Source: Actinomycetes bacterium (GTDB lineage Bacteria; Actinomycetota; Acidimicrobiia; Acidimicrobiales; RAAP-2). Taken from it: 64,000 bases of DNA. The stretch is from positions 1-64,000 of the forward strand of contig JAKADK010000006.1 of assembly GCA_021820665.1 (NCBI GenBank), in the 5' to 3' direction. The notes under the pieces were generated by a model. It had not been told where the DNA came from and ran no database searches. It saw only the letters and a program-made list of their open reading frames with translations. The translations under genes were made by a program, and so were the position numbers. Of the stretch, positions 51,864 to 60,523 are shown piece after piece. The first letter of the stretch is position 1. Each line of letters starts with the position of its first letter.

Positions 51864-52334
51864 GTGCTCGACCTGAGTCCCGAGAAGCTGTTGATCATCC
51901 TGGTCGTCGCCGTGATCGTGCTCGGCCCCGACAAGCTGCCGCGGGTGGCCCGCCAGGTCGGAAGCCTCTGGTCCGACCTCCAACGACTGCGCCAGCGCTT
52001 GGAGTCCGAGGTGCGGGGCACGTTTCCCGACCTGCCGTCGACCGACACCATCACCCGGGCCGTGCGGTCGCCGATGGCGTTCCTGGACCAGCTCGGCGGT
52101 GATGGGCCGGCGGACAGCCCTTCCGCCGGCCCATCCGTCGTCGCCGGTGGCGCCGAAGAACGGCGTGACGACGGGACGCAGACGACGATCGGGCCGGATC
52201 TGAGCGGCGGATCGACCGCCGGAGAGGAGTGGTTCGACGCCGCGGTGCACGACACCGCCGGGCGGGGCCGAGGGATGGGCCGGGAGGTCCGGGTTCCCGA
52301 CGCTGCGGTGCCCGACGACCCGTCCATGAACTGA
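51864..52334 (+). CDS. tatA: Twin-arginine translocase subunit TatA/TatB
   Basis: Single-helix Tat component that assembles the pore with TatC. The 156-residue protein has the helix at residues 6-20, LGPDKLPRVARQVGSLWSDL as hinge and amphipathic helix, then a long disordered tail. The length and LGPDKLP hinge are closer to TatB than to short TatA proteins. tatC follows after 78 bases. Confidence 0.88.
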   Translation: MLDLSPEKLLIILVVAVIVLGPDKLPRVARQVGSLWSDLQRLRQRLESEVRGTFPDLPSTDTITRAVRSPMAFLDQLGGDGPADSPSAGPSVVAGGAEERRDDGTQTTIGPDLSGGSTAGEEWFDAAVHDTAGRGRGMGREVRVPDAAVPDDPSMN

Positions 52335-52412
52335 TCGCGCCGCCCCGGCCCGCCCGCGCCGCCCCGGCGCCGGCTGACACGGTGGCGCCGGAGGAGCCCG
52401 AGGACACCGACC

Positions 52413-53162
52413 ATGCCCCCGACCGCTACGAACACGAAGCGAGGGAAGGCGTCGCCCGACGCCATGACCTTGGTCGAGCACTTGGCCGAACTGCGCCGCC
52501 GGGTGACCATCTGCGCCGTCATGTTCGTCGTGGCCGGCACGTTCGCCTTCGTCGTCTACAACCCGATCCTCGACTTCCTCAAGCACCCGTACTGCGAGGT
52601 GGCTGCCCAGCACTGCGAGTTCTTCGTGACGGGACCGCTGGACGGCCTGGCCATCCGGGTGAAGATCGCCGCCTACGGCGGGCTGTTCTTGACCTTCCCG
52701 GTCCTCCTGTGGGAGTTCTGGCGCTTCATCACACCCGGCCTCAGGCCGACCGAGAAGAAGTACATCGTTCCGTTCGTCTCGGCGTCGATCGTGCTCTTCG
52801 GCTTCGGCTGCCTCGTCGCCTACGTGATCTTCCCTCACGCTCTGCGGTGGCTGGGGGACATCGGAGGACCCAGCCTGCGCGAGATCTACAGCCCGGAGAA
52901 CTACCTGAGCCTGGTGCTCCTCATGATGGTGGTCTTCGGCATCACGTTCGAGTTTCCGGTCGTCGTGGTGTCCCTGGAGATCGCCGGGATCATCACCCCC
53001 CGCCAGCTCTCGTCCTGGCGGCGGTGGGCGATCGTCATCATCGTCGTGGTCGCCGGGGTGGTGACCCCCAGCTCGGACCCGTTCTCCATGCTGGCGATGG
53101 CCGTCCCGCTCTACGTCTTCTACGAGCTGTCGATCATCGTGGGGAGGGTGTTGCGCCGGTGA
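52413..53162 (+). CDS. tatC: Twin-arginine translocase subunit TatC
   Basis: Six-helix receptor for twin-arginine signal peptides, 249 residues. Conserved marks are LVEHLAELRRRV at the N-terminus (signal-peptide binding), FPVLLWEFWRFITPGLRPTEKK and FGITFEFPVVVV. Start at ATG 52413; the following helicase starts 53 bases after the stop. The pafA-tatA-tatC-helicase order resembles mycobacteria minus pafBC. Confidence 0.95.
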   Translation: MPPTATNTKRGKASPDAMTLVEHLAELRRRVTICAVMFVVAGTFAFVVYNPILDFLKHPYCEVAAQHCEFFVTGPLDGLAIRVKIAAYGGLFLTFPVLLWEFWRFITPGLRPTEKKYIVPFVSASIVLFGFGCLVAYVIFPHALRWLGDIGGPSLREIYSPENYLSLVLLMMVVFGITFEFPVVVVSLEIAGIITPRQLSSWRRWAIVIIVVVAGVVTPSSDPFSMLAMAVPLYVFYELSIIVGRVLRR

Positions 53163-53214
53163 TCGGGATGCCCGGAGGACGTCCCGCCCCGACCGGCCGC
53201 GGCCCGGGGCGGGG

Positions 53215-55227
53215 GTGACCTCGACGGCGGGAGAGCCGTTCCCGCTCGACCCGTTCCAGGTCCGCGCCATCGACGCGCTCGACGCCGGGCGCTCCGTCCT
53301 CGTCTCGGCACCCACGGGCTCCGGGAAGACGGTGGTCGGCGTGCACGCCGTGGCGCGGGCGCTGGCGGCAGGGAAGCGGGCCGTCTACACGACGCCGATC
53401 AAGGCCCTCTCGAACCAGCAGTTCGGCCACCTCTGCCGGCGGTTCGGGGCGGAGCGGGTCGGGCTCATCACCGGAGATGCCTCGATCCGTCCGCACGCGG
53501 CGGTGGTGGTGGCGACGACGGAGATCCTCCGGAACATGCTCTTCGCCCGCTCACCGGTCATCGACGAGCTCGGGGCCGTCGTCCTCGACGAGGTCCACTA
53601 TCTCCAGGACCGGGCTCGCGGATCGGTCTGGGAGGAGGTGATCGTGGTCACGCCACCAGCCGTCCAGTTCGCCTGTCTGTCGGCGACCGTCGGGAACGCC
53701 GAGGAGTTCGGCGCCTGGCTGGACTCGGTCCGCGGGGCGACGACGACGGTCGTCGAGACGGTCCGGCCGGTCGTGCTCGACCACCACTTCCTCTACGCCA
53801 GGCAGGGGGCCGAGGGTGTGCGCGAGCTGCCGCTGCTCGTGGCCGACGGCACCAACCCCGATGGCCGTGCACTCGACCAGCACGTGCGACGGACCGCCCG
53901 GCACCGGATCCGGACGCCCCGGCGGATCGAGGTCGTCGACTTCCTGGAGCACCGGGCGCTGCTCCCGGCCATCGTGTTCATCTTCTCCCGTGCCGCCTGC
54001 GATGGTGCCGCGCTCCGCTGCCTCGAGGCCGGCGTGCGTCTGACCACGCCGGCGGAGCGGGCGAGCATCCGGGAGCTCACCGAGGCGGCCGTGGCCCACC
54101 TCGCCGACGACGATCTCCATGCCCTCGGGTTCGGTCCGTGGTCGGCCGCCCTGGAGGCTGGCGTCTCCTCCCACCACGCCGGGATGATCCCGGCCTTTCG
54201 GGAGCTCGTCGAACGGTGCTTTGCCGACGGGTTGGTGAAGCTGGTCTACGCCACCGAGACGCTGGCACTCGGGATCGACATGCCGGCGCGCACGGTCGTG
54301 ATCGAGAAGATGACCAAGAGGCGGGGTGCTGCCTCGAGCCCTCTCGACAGCGGGGAGTACCGGCAGCTCACCGGACGAGCCGGGCGGCGGGGCCGGGACC
54401 GGGAGGGTCATGCGGTCGTGTTGTGGTCTCCGGGCGTGTCGTTCACCCGGACGTCGGAGATCGTCCAGGCACCACCACCCGATCTGACGAGCGCGTTCGT
54501 CCCCACCTACAACCTGGCGGTGAACCTGGTCCTGGCATGGACGCGCGACGGGGCCCACGCCCTGCTCGGCGCCTCGTACGCTCAGTGGAACGCCCGCCCG
54601 GGCACCACCGCCTTGGTGGATGCCCTCGACGCCCGGCTGGAGGTCCTCGCCGCCTTCGGCATGGTGGCGGGATGGCAGGTGACGCCGCCCGGCAGGATCG
54701 TGGCCGACATCTACCACGAGCGGGACCTGGTGCTCGCACTGGTGCTGGAGCGTGGCGTCCTGGATGGCTGCGGACCGCTGGAGGTCGCCGCCCTGGCGTC
54801 GCTCCTCACCTACGAACGTCGGAGCGGGCGTGGCGCGCCGTCGGGCCTGGCCCTCTCGGCAGCCCGGGTGCTCGGCGACCGCGCCGCCCGCGTGGAGGAG
54901 ATCGTGGGCGACGTGCGGGTGAGAGAGCACGCCGCCGGTGTGCCGCTCGCCCGGAGCTGCGAGCCCGGCCTGGCCGGCGCCGTCCTTGCATGGGCCGGTG
55001 GCGCCCCGCTCTCGGCGGTGCTGGCCGGCGGGGTGATGGCGGCGGGCGACCTGGTCCGGAACCTGCGCCAGGAGGTCGACCTCCTGGCGCAGATCGAACG
55101 GGTGGCGGCCGACCCGCCGCTCGCCGCCGCGGCGGGCGAGGCGGTCGCCCTGCTCCGCCGAGGCATCGTCCTGGACGAGACCGCCGGCGCCGAGGCATCC
55201 GCCAACCCGGCACCACCGCCGTCGTAG
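53215..55227 (+). CDS. helY: Ski2/Mtr4-like DEVH-box helicase (HelY type)
   Basis: ATP-dependent RNA helicase of the Ski2 family, 670 residues. Motifs: Q/I region APTGSGKTVVG, Ia TTPIKALSNQQF, Ic VATTEILRNML, II LDEVHYLQD, III LSATVGN, IV IVFIFSRAACD, V VYATETLALGIDMPARTVV and VI QLTGRAGRRGRD. It is about 200 residues shorter than mycobacterial HelY, mainly in the C-terminal stalk and helical region. Likely an RNA-decay or surveillance helicase. The stop TAG doubles as the start of the -10 hexamer of the next gene. Confidence 0.9.
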   Translation: MTSTAGEPFPLDPFQVRAIDALDAGRSVLVSAPTGSGKTVVGVHAVARALAAGKRAVYTTPIKALSNQQFGHLCRRFGAERVGLITGDASIRPHAAVVVATTEILRNMLFARSPVIDELGAVVLDEVHYLQDRARGSVWEEVIVVTPPAVQFACLSATVGNAEEFGAWLDSVRGATTTVVETVRPVVLDHHFLYARQGAEGVRELPLLVADGTNPDGRALDQHVRRTARHRIRTPRRIEVVDFLEHRALLPAIVFIFSRAACDGAALRCLEAGVRLTTPAERASIRELTEAAVAHLADDDLHALGFGPWSAALEAGVSSHHAGMIPAFRELVERCFADGLVKLVYATETLALGIDMPARTVVIEKMTKRRGAASSPLDSGEYRQLTGRAGRRGRDREGHAVVLWSPGVSFTRTSEIVQAPPPDLTSAFVPTYNLAVNLVLAWTRDGAHALLGASYAQWNARPGTTALVDALDARLEVLAAFGMVAGWQVTPPGRIVADIYHERDLVLALVLERGVLDGCGPLEVAALASLLTYERRSGRGAPSGLALSAARVLGDRAARVEEIVGDVRVREHAAGVPLARSCEPGLAGAVLAWAGGAPLSAVLAGGVMAAGDLVRNLRQEVDLLAQIERVAADPPLAAAAGEAVALLRRGIVLDETAGAEASANPAPPPS

Positions 55228-55230
55228 TGT
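55225..55230 (+). promoter_or_regulatory. -10 hexamer for the ThyX-like gene
   Basis: TAGTGT, 9 bases before the ATG at 55240; its TAG is the helicase stop codon. Confidence 0.4.
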
Positions 55231-55239
55231 AGAGCGGCC

Positions 55240-56976
55240 ATGTTCCCCTACCTCCCCGAGCGGTTCACCGCCGACGAGCAAGACGTGCTGCGCCGGTACT
55301 TCACGAACCTGGACCGGCCGGTCTTTGCCCTCGTGAACCTGCCCGAGGTGGTGAAGGGTGCGCTCTTCGCCCGGTACTCCCGGTCGCCCAAGAGCTTGAG
55401 GCGCCTCTTCCTGGACGAGTTCGTGGGCGAGCTCGACATCCGGGGTGACGCCACGGTCGATGCAACGGTCGGTCTGTCCCGGGCCGAGGACCTCTACTCC
55501 CGGGTGTTCGTGGAGTACGGGGACGATTCGGTGGCACAGCTCGGGGGGGTGCACCTGGCCTGTGAGCAGGCGTCGAACCTCCTCACGAAGATCCTCGAGC
55601 GGGGACGGCTCATGGCCTATCTCGAGCAATCGACCCGGTACATCGCCTACGACAACCGGCTCCCCAACGGGCACTACCGGTACCACCGGCCCTCCGACGT
55701 GCTGGACTCGTCGCTCGGCGCCCGGTACGTGGGCGACATGGACCGGCTCTATGACACCTACGCCGATCTGCTCGCCCGCGTCCACGCCGATCTCCAGGGC
55801 CGCTACCCGAAGAAGGCGGGCGACTCGGACCTGGTGCACCGCCAGGCGGTGCGGGCAAAGGCACTGGACGCCACCCGAGGGCTCCTGCCGGCGGCGGCGC
55901 TGTCGAACGTCGGCATGTACGGGACGGGACAGTCCTACGAGCTCCTTCTCGTGCGCATGCGCGCCCATCCCCTTCCCGAGGCGCGTCACTATGCCGATCT
56001 GATGCTGGAGGAGCTCCGCAAGGTGATCCCGTCTTTCGTCCAGCGGGTCGACCGGACGGATCGGGGCGTGGCGTGGTCCGAGTACTTCGCGTCGAACCGC
56101 CAGACGACCGCAGCCATCGTGGACCGGTTGGTGGGCCGGTCCGCAGGGATGTCGGGCCACGGTGGTGAGACGAGGGCGGGGGGCCGGGGAGAGGGTCCCG
56201 ACGGGGAGGGAGGTGGTGGAGCGCGTGTCGGCGGGGGAGAGGGAGAGGGAGAGGGAGAGGGAGAGGGGCGGCCGGAGGTGCGGCTCGTCGACTTCGATCC
56301 CGATGGGGAGCGGAAAGTCATCGCCGCCATCTGCTACGCCTATAGCGACGCCTCGGAGGACGAGTTGGCCCGCCGGGTCGACCTCCTCGGCACTGACGAG
56401 CGGCGCGCCATCCTGGCCGCCTACGTGGGCGAGCGCACCAACCGGCGCCACCGGCCGGGGCGGGCGTTCGAGCGGACTGGTTACCGGTTCGACCTCCTGA
56501 CCGACTACGGGGCGTTCAGGGACCTCCAGCGGCACCGGATGGCGACGGTGGAATGGCAGGACCTCGGTCCCGTCCACGGCTTCGCCGTGCCCGAGGCGGT
56601 CGTAGACGCCGGCCTCGACGGGGCGTACCGCTCCTCGCTCGAACGCTCGGCAGAGCTCTATGGCGCGCTGGTGGACACGTTTCCGGTGGCTGCGCCCTAC
56701 GCTGTCGCCCTGGCGTTCCGGATCCGTTACGTGATCCAGTGCAACGCCCGCGAGGCGATGCACCTCATCGAGCTCCGCTCGGGCACCCAGGGCCACCCCT
56801 CGTACCGGAGCGTGGCGCACCAGATGCACCGGCTCATCGCCGAGCAGGCCGGACACCGCCTGATCGCCGAGGCGATGCGCTTCGTGGACCACCAGGACGA
56901 CGGGCTCGGCCGGCTCGAGGCGGAGCGCCGGTCCGAGGAACGCCGTGTGGCGAGCGGAGCTGGGGAAATCCTCTAA
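55240..56976 (+). CDS. Duplicated ThyX-like protein (FAD-dependent thymidylate synthase fold)
   Basis: The 578-residue protein contains two ThyX-like domains, about 1-300 and 345-560, joined by a Gly/Glu linker. In canonical ThyX the signature is RHR-x-x-S-x-x-E-x-S-x-R-Y. The first domain has RGRLMAYLEQSTRY (R121, E129, S131, R133; the His is Gly). The second has LQRHRMATVEWQDLG (R431-H432-R433) without the later Ser/Arg. The late ThyX helix appears in both, as SYELLLVRMRAHPLPEARHYADL and NAREAMHLIELRSGTQGHPSYRSV. A dimer-like fold in one chain is likely; thymidylate synthase activity is uncertain. Confidence 0.8.
   Translation: MFPYLPERFTADEQDVLRRYFTNLDRPVFALVNLPEVVKGALFARYSRSPKSLRRLFLDEFVGELDIRGDATVDATVGLSRAEDLYSRVFVEYGDDSVAQLGGVHLACEQASNLLTKILERGRLMAYLEQSTRYIAYDNRLPNGHYRYHRPSDVLDSSLGARYVGDMDRLYDTYADLLARVHADLQGRYPKKAGDSDLVHRQAVRAKALDATRGLLPAAALSNVGMYGTGQSYELLLVRMRAHPLPEARHYADLMLEELRKVIPSFVQRVDRTDRGVAWSEYFASNRQTTAAIVDRLVGRSAGMSGHGGETRAGGRGEGPDGEGGGGARVGGGEGEGEGEGEGRPEVRLVDFDPDGERKVIAAICYAYSDASEDELARRVDLLGTDERRAILAAYVGERTNRRHRPGRAFERTGYRFDLLTDYGAFRDLQRHRMATVEWQDLGPVHGFAVPEAVVDAGLDGAYRSSLERSAELYGALVDTFPVAAPYAVALAFRIRYVIQCNAREAMHLIELRSGTQGHPSYRSVAHQMHRLIAEQAGHRLIAEAMRFVDHQDDGLGRLEAERRSEERRVASGAGEIL
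56235..56264 (+). repeat. Five GGGAGA units in the ThyX-like linker
   Basis: Hexanucleotide GGGAGA repeated five times, giving an alternating Glu-Gly stretch inside the interdomain linker. Confidence 0.9.
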
Positions 56977-57030
56977 CGTCCTGACCAGGAAGTATGTATG
57001 TAATCCCTGGTAGAACGGGGGACAAGGCAG

Positions 57031-57061
57031 TTGACGACCCCCCCCGCACCCGACCTATCGT
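57031..57061 (+). promoter_or_regulatory. Sigma-70-like promoter upstream of the RNA candidate
   Basis: TTGACG (57031-57036), 19-base spacer containing a run of C, TATCGT (57056-57061). It is the only clear two-box promoter I found in the window. Confidence 0.55.
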
Positions 57062-57140
57062 GCGGCCAGTCCCGGACGCCCTTCACCGACCCGCTCAGCG
57101 GCGGTCGTCGAAGGGGGGGATGCCGTGAGAGGCGGAGGAA

Positions 57141-57230
57141 GGTCCAGGGGGTTCGAGTAGAGAACGTTTCCCGGGTGTCGCGGCGTTCGTCGTGGCGCGT
57201 GGGAAGCGGCGCCAAAGACCCCCCTGGGCC
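57141..57230 (+). ncRNA. Candidate structured RNA (leader or small RNA)
   Basis: GGTCCAGGGGG (57141-57151) pairs with CCCCCTGGGCC (57220-57230): 11 bp with one G-U. Inside it CGTTTCCC (57165-57172) pairs with GGGAAGCG (57201-57208): 8 bp with one G-U. The two helices are separated by a 13/11-base internal loop and capped by 28 bases. Long-range nested pairing behind a promoter suggests a functional RNA. I do not recognise a known family; GAGGAAGGTCC resembles the RNase P 5' core but its 3' partner is absent. Confidence 0.45.
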
Positions 57231-57392
57231 CCGCCGCCCGTTCCATTCGGTCGGTCAGTCGGTGTCCCACCGTTCCCGCGTGCCCGCGTGCCGGAACCCT
57301 CGTCGCAGGGCAGGCGGGGACAATGGTGTCGGTCCGCCACGACCGCCCCACGTGCCCCGGACCCTGGTGCACGATGTCGGCATCGGAGCGTC

Positions 57393-57398
57393 TATGCT
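57393..57398 (+). promoter_or_regulatory. -10 hexamer for the acidic zinc-ribbon gene
   Basis: TATGCT, about 42 bases before the ATG at 57441, so a short leader. Confidence 0.4.
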
Positions 57399-57440
57399 CC
57401 CGGCCAACCGACCGTGGAAGGGCCGACTCGAAGGGCCGAC

Positions 57441-57932
57441 ATGCCTCAGGACCTGGACGAAGTAGACGAACCGGACGTGCTCGCCGACGACGATCTCGAC
57501 GATCTCGCCGACGACGTCGTGGACCCCGAGGAAGACCTGGACGAGGTCGTCCTCGGAGAGGACGACGACGTCCTTGACGAAGACGAAGTGGACGCCGTCG
57601 ACGACATCACGCTCGAGGAAGTGATCGTCCCCGGCGTCGGAGTGGCGAAGGCCGTGCCGGCGGCGACCGAGGACGCCGACGAGGAGGACGAGGAGGACGA
57701 GGAGGACGAGGACGTCGAGGCCAGCCTGGACATGATCCTGAAAGAGCGTCTGGTCGTCGAGGAGCCCGAGGAGGACGAAGACGACGTCCTCGAGGTGGAC
57801 GACCGCACCGACGGCGTCGAGCGGGTCCTCCCCAAGCAGCCCGACGAGTTCGTGTGCCGTTCGTGCTTCCTCGTCAAGCACCCGAGCCAGCTGGCGGACA
57901 AGGAGCACCTGTTGTGCCGGGACTGCGTATGA
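57441..57932 (+). CDS. Very acidic DUF4193-like zinc-ribbon protein
   Basis: The 163-residue protein is mostly Asp and Glu through about residue 125, including an EEDEEDEEDED stretch, and ends in a small zinc ribbon: FVCRSCFLVKHPSQLADKEHLLCRDC (two CxxC knuckles). This matches the actinobacterial DUF4193 family in its C-terminal part, although the acidic region here is longer than I would expect. DNA- or RNA-polymerase binding is possible; function unknown. Overlaps the next gene by 4 bases (ATGA). Confidence 0.75.
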   Translation: MPQDLDEVDEPDVLADDDLDDLADDVVDPEEDLDEVVLGEDDDVLDEDEVDAVDDITLEEVIVPGVGVAKAVPAATEDADEEDEEDEEDEDVEASLDMILKERLVVEEPEEDEDDVLEVDDRTDGVERVLPKQPDEFVCRSCFLVKHPSQLADKEHLLCRDCV

Positions 57933-58591
57933 CGGGGGGTGCTGCCGGGCCTGAGGCGAACCGGGAGCCGGGTCCGTCGCTCGAGCAGCGGCTCCTGGAC
58001 CTCGCCGTCTATGCCCCGGTGGGTCTGGTGGTCGCCGTGGGCGAGACCCTCCCGAGGCTGATCGCCGACGGTCGCCGCCGGCTCGGTCCCGGCGTCGCCT
58101 CCGCCCAGGTCGTGGGCCGTCTTGCCACCGGTGCCGGCTACGGTCTCCTCCGCCGCCGCCTCGAAGGACTGTGCCGGCTCGAGGCCAGGGAGCCCGGGCC
58201 GGTGGCGGCGCCGTCTCACGGGACCCCCGAGGTGAGGGGAGGGGAGGACTCGGGAGGTACGGGCGTTGCCCGCGCCCGGAGAGGTCGTGCGGCCGGTGGG
58301 CCTGGCGGCGGACCGGCCACCGCTCAGCCGGCTGGGTCCGCCGTCCGCCCGTCCCGGAGCGATGCCCGTCGATCGATGGAGACGACGGGCGGGTCCGACA
58401 CCGGGAGCGGCCCGACCCCGCCCGTCGATGCGTTGGCCATCCCCGGGTTCGCCTCGCTCTCCGCGTCCCAGGTGGTCCAGCGGCTGGACGGCCTGACCGA
58501 GAGCGAGCTGCGGGAGCTCCGGGCCTTCGAGGCCGGGACCCGTCACCGGCGCACCATCCTCAACCGGGTCGACCAGCTGCTCGGCACGTGA
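57929..58591 (+). CDS. Conserved actinobacterial protein with a C-terminal helical motif
   Basis: The 220-residue protein has an N-terminal amphipathic region (LEQRLLDLAVYAPVGLVVAVGETLPRL is split here across residues 15-42), a low-complexity Gly/Arg middle, and a conserved C-terminus LSASQVVQRLDGLTESELRELRAFEAGTRHRRTIL. The last segment occurs at the ends of many actinobacterial proteins, often membrane- or lipid-associated. No enzymatic motif. ATG overlaps the zinc-ribbon stop. Confidence 0.65.
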   Translation: MTGGAAGPEANREPGPSLEQRLLDLAVYAPVGLVVAVGETLPRLIADGRRRLGPGVASAQVVGRLATGAGYGLLRRRLEGLCRLEAREPGPVAAPSHGTPEVRGGEDSGGTGVARARRGRAAGGPGGGPATAQPAGSAVRPSRSDARRSMETTGGSDTGSGPTPPVDALAIPGFASLSASQVVQRLDGLTESELRELRAFEAGTRHRRTILNRVDQLLGT

Positions 58592-58630
58592 GCAGGCTCT
58601 CCCCGGTCCGGCGTCCGATGGGGAGGTGGC

Positions 58631-59119
58631 ATGGAGGGTGTGCGAGCCGCCGAGCCGGGTGACGCCGTCCGGTTCGCCGAGCTGGTCTGGGCGCTGAGGA
58701 GCGCCGTCGTCTCCCAGCGGGGAGGTGAGCAGCTCGTCGCCCGGTCGGTCCCGGCGACGCCGGGCGTCTTTGACGTCGAGCGCTTCGAGGCGATCCTGCG
58801 CGACGAGACCCGCGTCGTCCTCGTCGGGACGATCGACGGGACGGTGGTTGGCGTGGCGGTGGGCCGGGCGGACCCGATCGCCGGCGGGAGCCAGGTGGGC
58901 CACCTGGAGGCGTGCTATGTCGAGCCCGGCGCCCGCGGGGTCGGTGTAGGCCGGCTCCTGCTCGATTCGGTGGTGGCGTGGTGCGACGAGCGAGGGTGCC
59001 GGGGTATCGACGGCGTCGCGCTCCCCGGCGACCGGTCGGCCAAGCAGTTCTTCGAGTCCGCGGGGTTCAAGGCTCGCCTGCTCGTGATGCACCGGCCGGC
59101 GCCGGGCCCGGAGGGTTGA
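58631..59119 (+). CDS. GNAT-family N-acetyltransferase
   Basis: Single GNAT domain of 162 residues. The acetyl-CoA-binding motif is YVEPGARGVGVGRLLLDSVVAW, followed by FFESAGF. Substrate unknown. ATG 58631 is preceded by GGGGAGGTGGC. The gene converges on an unrelated gene, with GGGCG/CGCCC able to form a small hairpin between them. Confidence 0.85.
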   Translation: MEGVRAAEPGDAVRFAELVWALRSAVVSQRGGEQLVARSVPATPGVFDVERFEAILRDETRVVLVGTIDGTVVGVAVGRADPIAGGSQVGHLEACYVEPGARGVGVGRLLLDSVVAWCDERGCRGIDGVALPGDRSAKQFFESAGFKARLLVMHRPAPGPEG

Positions 59120-59146
59120 ACCGCGGGCGGTCGCCCGGGCGCGTGC

Positions 59147-60523
59147 TCAGCGGCGGGGACCGCCACCGCCCCTCTGGGCCACCGGGCGTCGGGGACCGGG
59201 CGGCGGTGGGATGGGAATGCCGAGCAGACCGGCCAGGGCGGGGACGTACCCGGCGGCCTTGCGGGCGGCCGCCGTCAGCTCCTCGCTCATCTCGGCGGGA
59301 AGGCCGGAGGGTCTCACCGTCCGGCGTACCGGTGAGTCGACGACGGCGTCGAGGAGATCGGCCCAGAGCGTTGCCGGGGTGTCGGCCGCCATGGCGGCGC
59401 CGGCCCGCTGGGCGAGGGTCACCGCCAGCTCGGCCGAGAGGCGGGTCCCCGGCTCGGGCGGGCGCGACGCCGTCCGGAGGGCGTCGGCGACCCGACCGGA
59501 GTCGAGCGCCGCGGTGATCCTGCGGACCCAGTCGTCCCGGAGTGCCTTCACCCGCTGGTCGAGGGCGCCCCGGATCGCTGCGGCGAATTCGCGCCCTTCC
59601 TCGTCGAGGGTGACCGTGGAGGCCGAAGCGGCGATCGAGCGCAGCTCGCGTAGGGGCACGTCCTTGCCGGCCACCCGGGCGGCAGCGGCGCGGTCCTTCC
59701 AGGCTGCGAGGTTGACGACCGGTCGCAGCGCCTCGGCCATGGCGATGAGGGGGACCGGGTTCACCTCGGCCCGGCCGTCGGCGCGTGCTCGAGCGTTCTG
59801 CTCGTCGATGGCGGCGCGCACGGCGGGAATCCCTCCCCGCAACAGCTGCTCCGCCACGGGGAGCTCCTCGGGCTTCAACGACGCCAGAGCCGCGTTCCGG
59901 TAGGTCGTGGACGTCGCCAGCCGTCTCCCGCCCTCCCGGCGTCCCTGCCCGCCTACCCGCTCCCGCTCCCCGCCGGCTCCCGTTCCCCGGGCGCCGGCCG
60001 CGCCCGGGGGGCCACCCGGGCGCATGCCCCGTCCGGGACCCCCGCGGGAACCTCCGGAGGAGGCGTCGGTGCTCCGCACCGCTCCCGCCGGCGTCCGGGA
60101 TCGCCGCTCGTCCGGGCCGGGCCGGGTGCCGGTGGCCGAGCGCTGCCGCGACGCTCCAGTCGTGGACTCCTCACGGGGGGCTCGGGAACGTCCCGGCCCT
60201 CCGTCGCGCCGATCGGGACGCGACGAGCGACCCCTGCCGGCGAAGATGACGTTCACGTCCGGACCAGCCTTGGGCGGGCCGATGAGCTCGATGCGCTCGA
60301 CGACCTTCGGTTCGCTCTTCCGCTTCGGGGGTGCCAGCGTGAGGATGGTCATCCCGTCGAGCCCCGACTCGATGTCGGCCCGGAGCACGGACCCCACCGA
60401 TGCGCCGACCGGCACCAGCGCTCCGGGGACGGTCCCGCGCGGTTGCTTGGCACCGGCAGCGCGCCACGTCCACGTGCCGTCGGAGGCCGTGCTGGTCAGT
60501 TCGACTTCGATTCGGTGAGACAT
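59147..60523 (-). CDS. Conserved hypothetical protein with disordered middle
   Basis: The 458-residue protein has three parts: an N-terminal beta-rich domain (about 1-85, HRIEVELTSTASDGTWTWRAAG), a disordered Arg/Gly/Pro/Ser-rich segment of about 110 residues, and a helical C-terminal half (about 200-430, starting YRNAALASLKPEELPVAEQLL). The C-terminal half has heptad-like spacing and many Arg and Ala. No catalytic motif or known family recognised. I use ATG 60523; TAGCGT lies 10 bases upstream on the same strand. Confidence 0.6.
   Translation of the reverse strand: MSHRIEVELTSTASDGTWTWRAAGAKQPRGTVPGALVPVGASVGSVLRADIESGLDGMTILTLAPPKRKSEPKVVERIELIGPPKAGPDVNVIFAGRGRSSRPDRRDGGPGRSRAPREESTTGASRQRSATGTRPGPDERRSRTPAGAVRSTDASSGGSRGGPGRGMRPGGPPGAAGARGTGAGGERERVGGQGRREGGRRLATSTTYRNAALASLKPEELPVAEQLLRGGIPAVRAAIDEQNARARADGRAEVNPVPLIAMAEALRPVVNLAAWKDRAAAARVAGKDVPLRELRSIAASASTVTLDEEGREFAAAIRGALDQRVKALRDDWVRRITAALDSGRVADALRTASRPPEPGTRLSAELAVTLAQRAGAAMAADTPATLWADLLDAVVDSPVRRTVRPSGLPAEMSEELTAAARKAAGYVPALAGLLGIPIPPPPGPRRPVAQRGGGGPRR

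Larger units (their letters stand above)
56977..57440 (+). other. 464-base intergenic region with a promoter and a probable structured RNA
   Basis: No gene supported. It starts with a hairpin ACCAGG-16-CCTGGT (56984-57011) just after the ThyX-like stop, in a locally AT-richer stretch. A sigma-70-like promoter follows at 57031-57061, then a nested helix at 57141-57230, and TATGCT at 57393-57398 before the acidic zinc-ribbon gene. The transcript from about 57068 would be about 370 bases before the next start codon. Confidence 0.6.

Noticed and set aside
53551-56892. A minus-strand open frame of more than 1100 codons opposite the helicase and ThyX-like genes.
   Set aside because: It is antisense to two well-recognised genes, has no domain of its own and is His/Arg/Gly/Pro rich, typical of shadow frames in very GC-rich DNA.
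57131-57160. Similarity of GAGGAAGGTCC to the 5' core of RNase P RNA.
   Set aside because: The expected 3' partner of the P4 helix and the overall fold of about 350-400 bases could not be found downstream.
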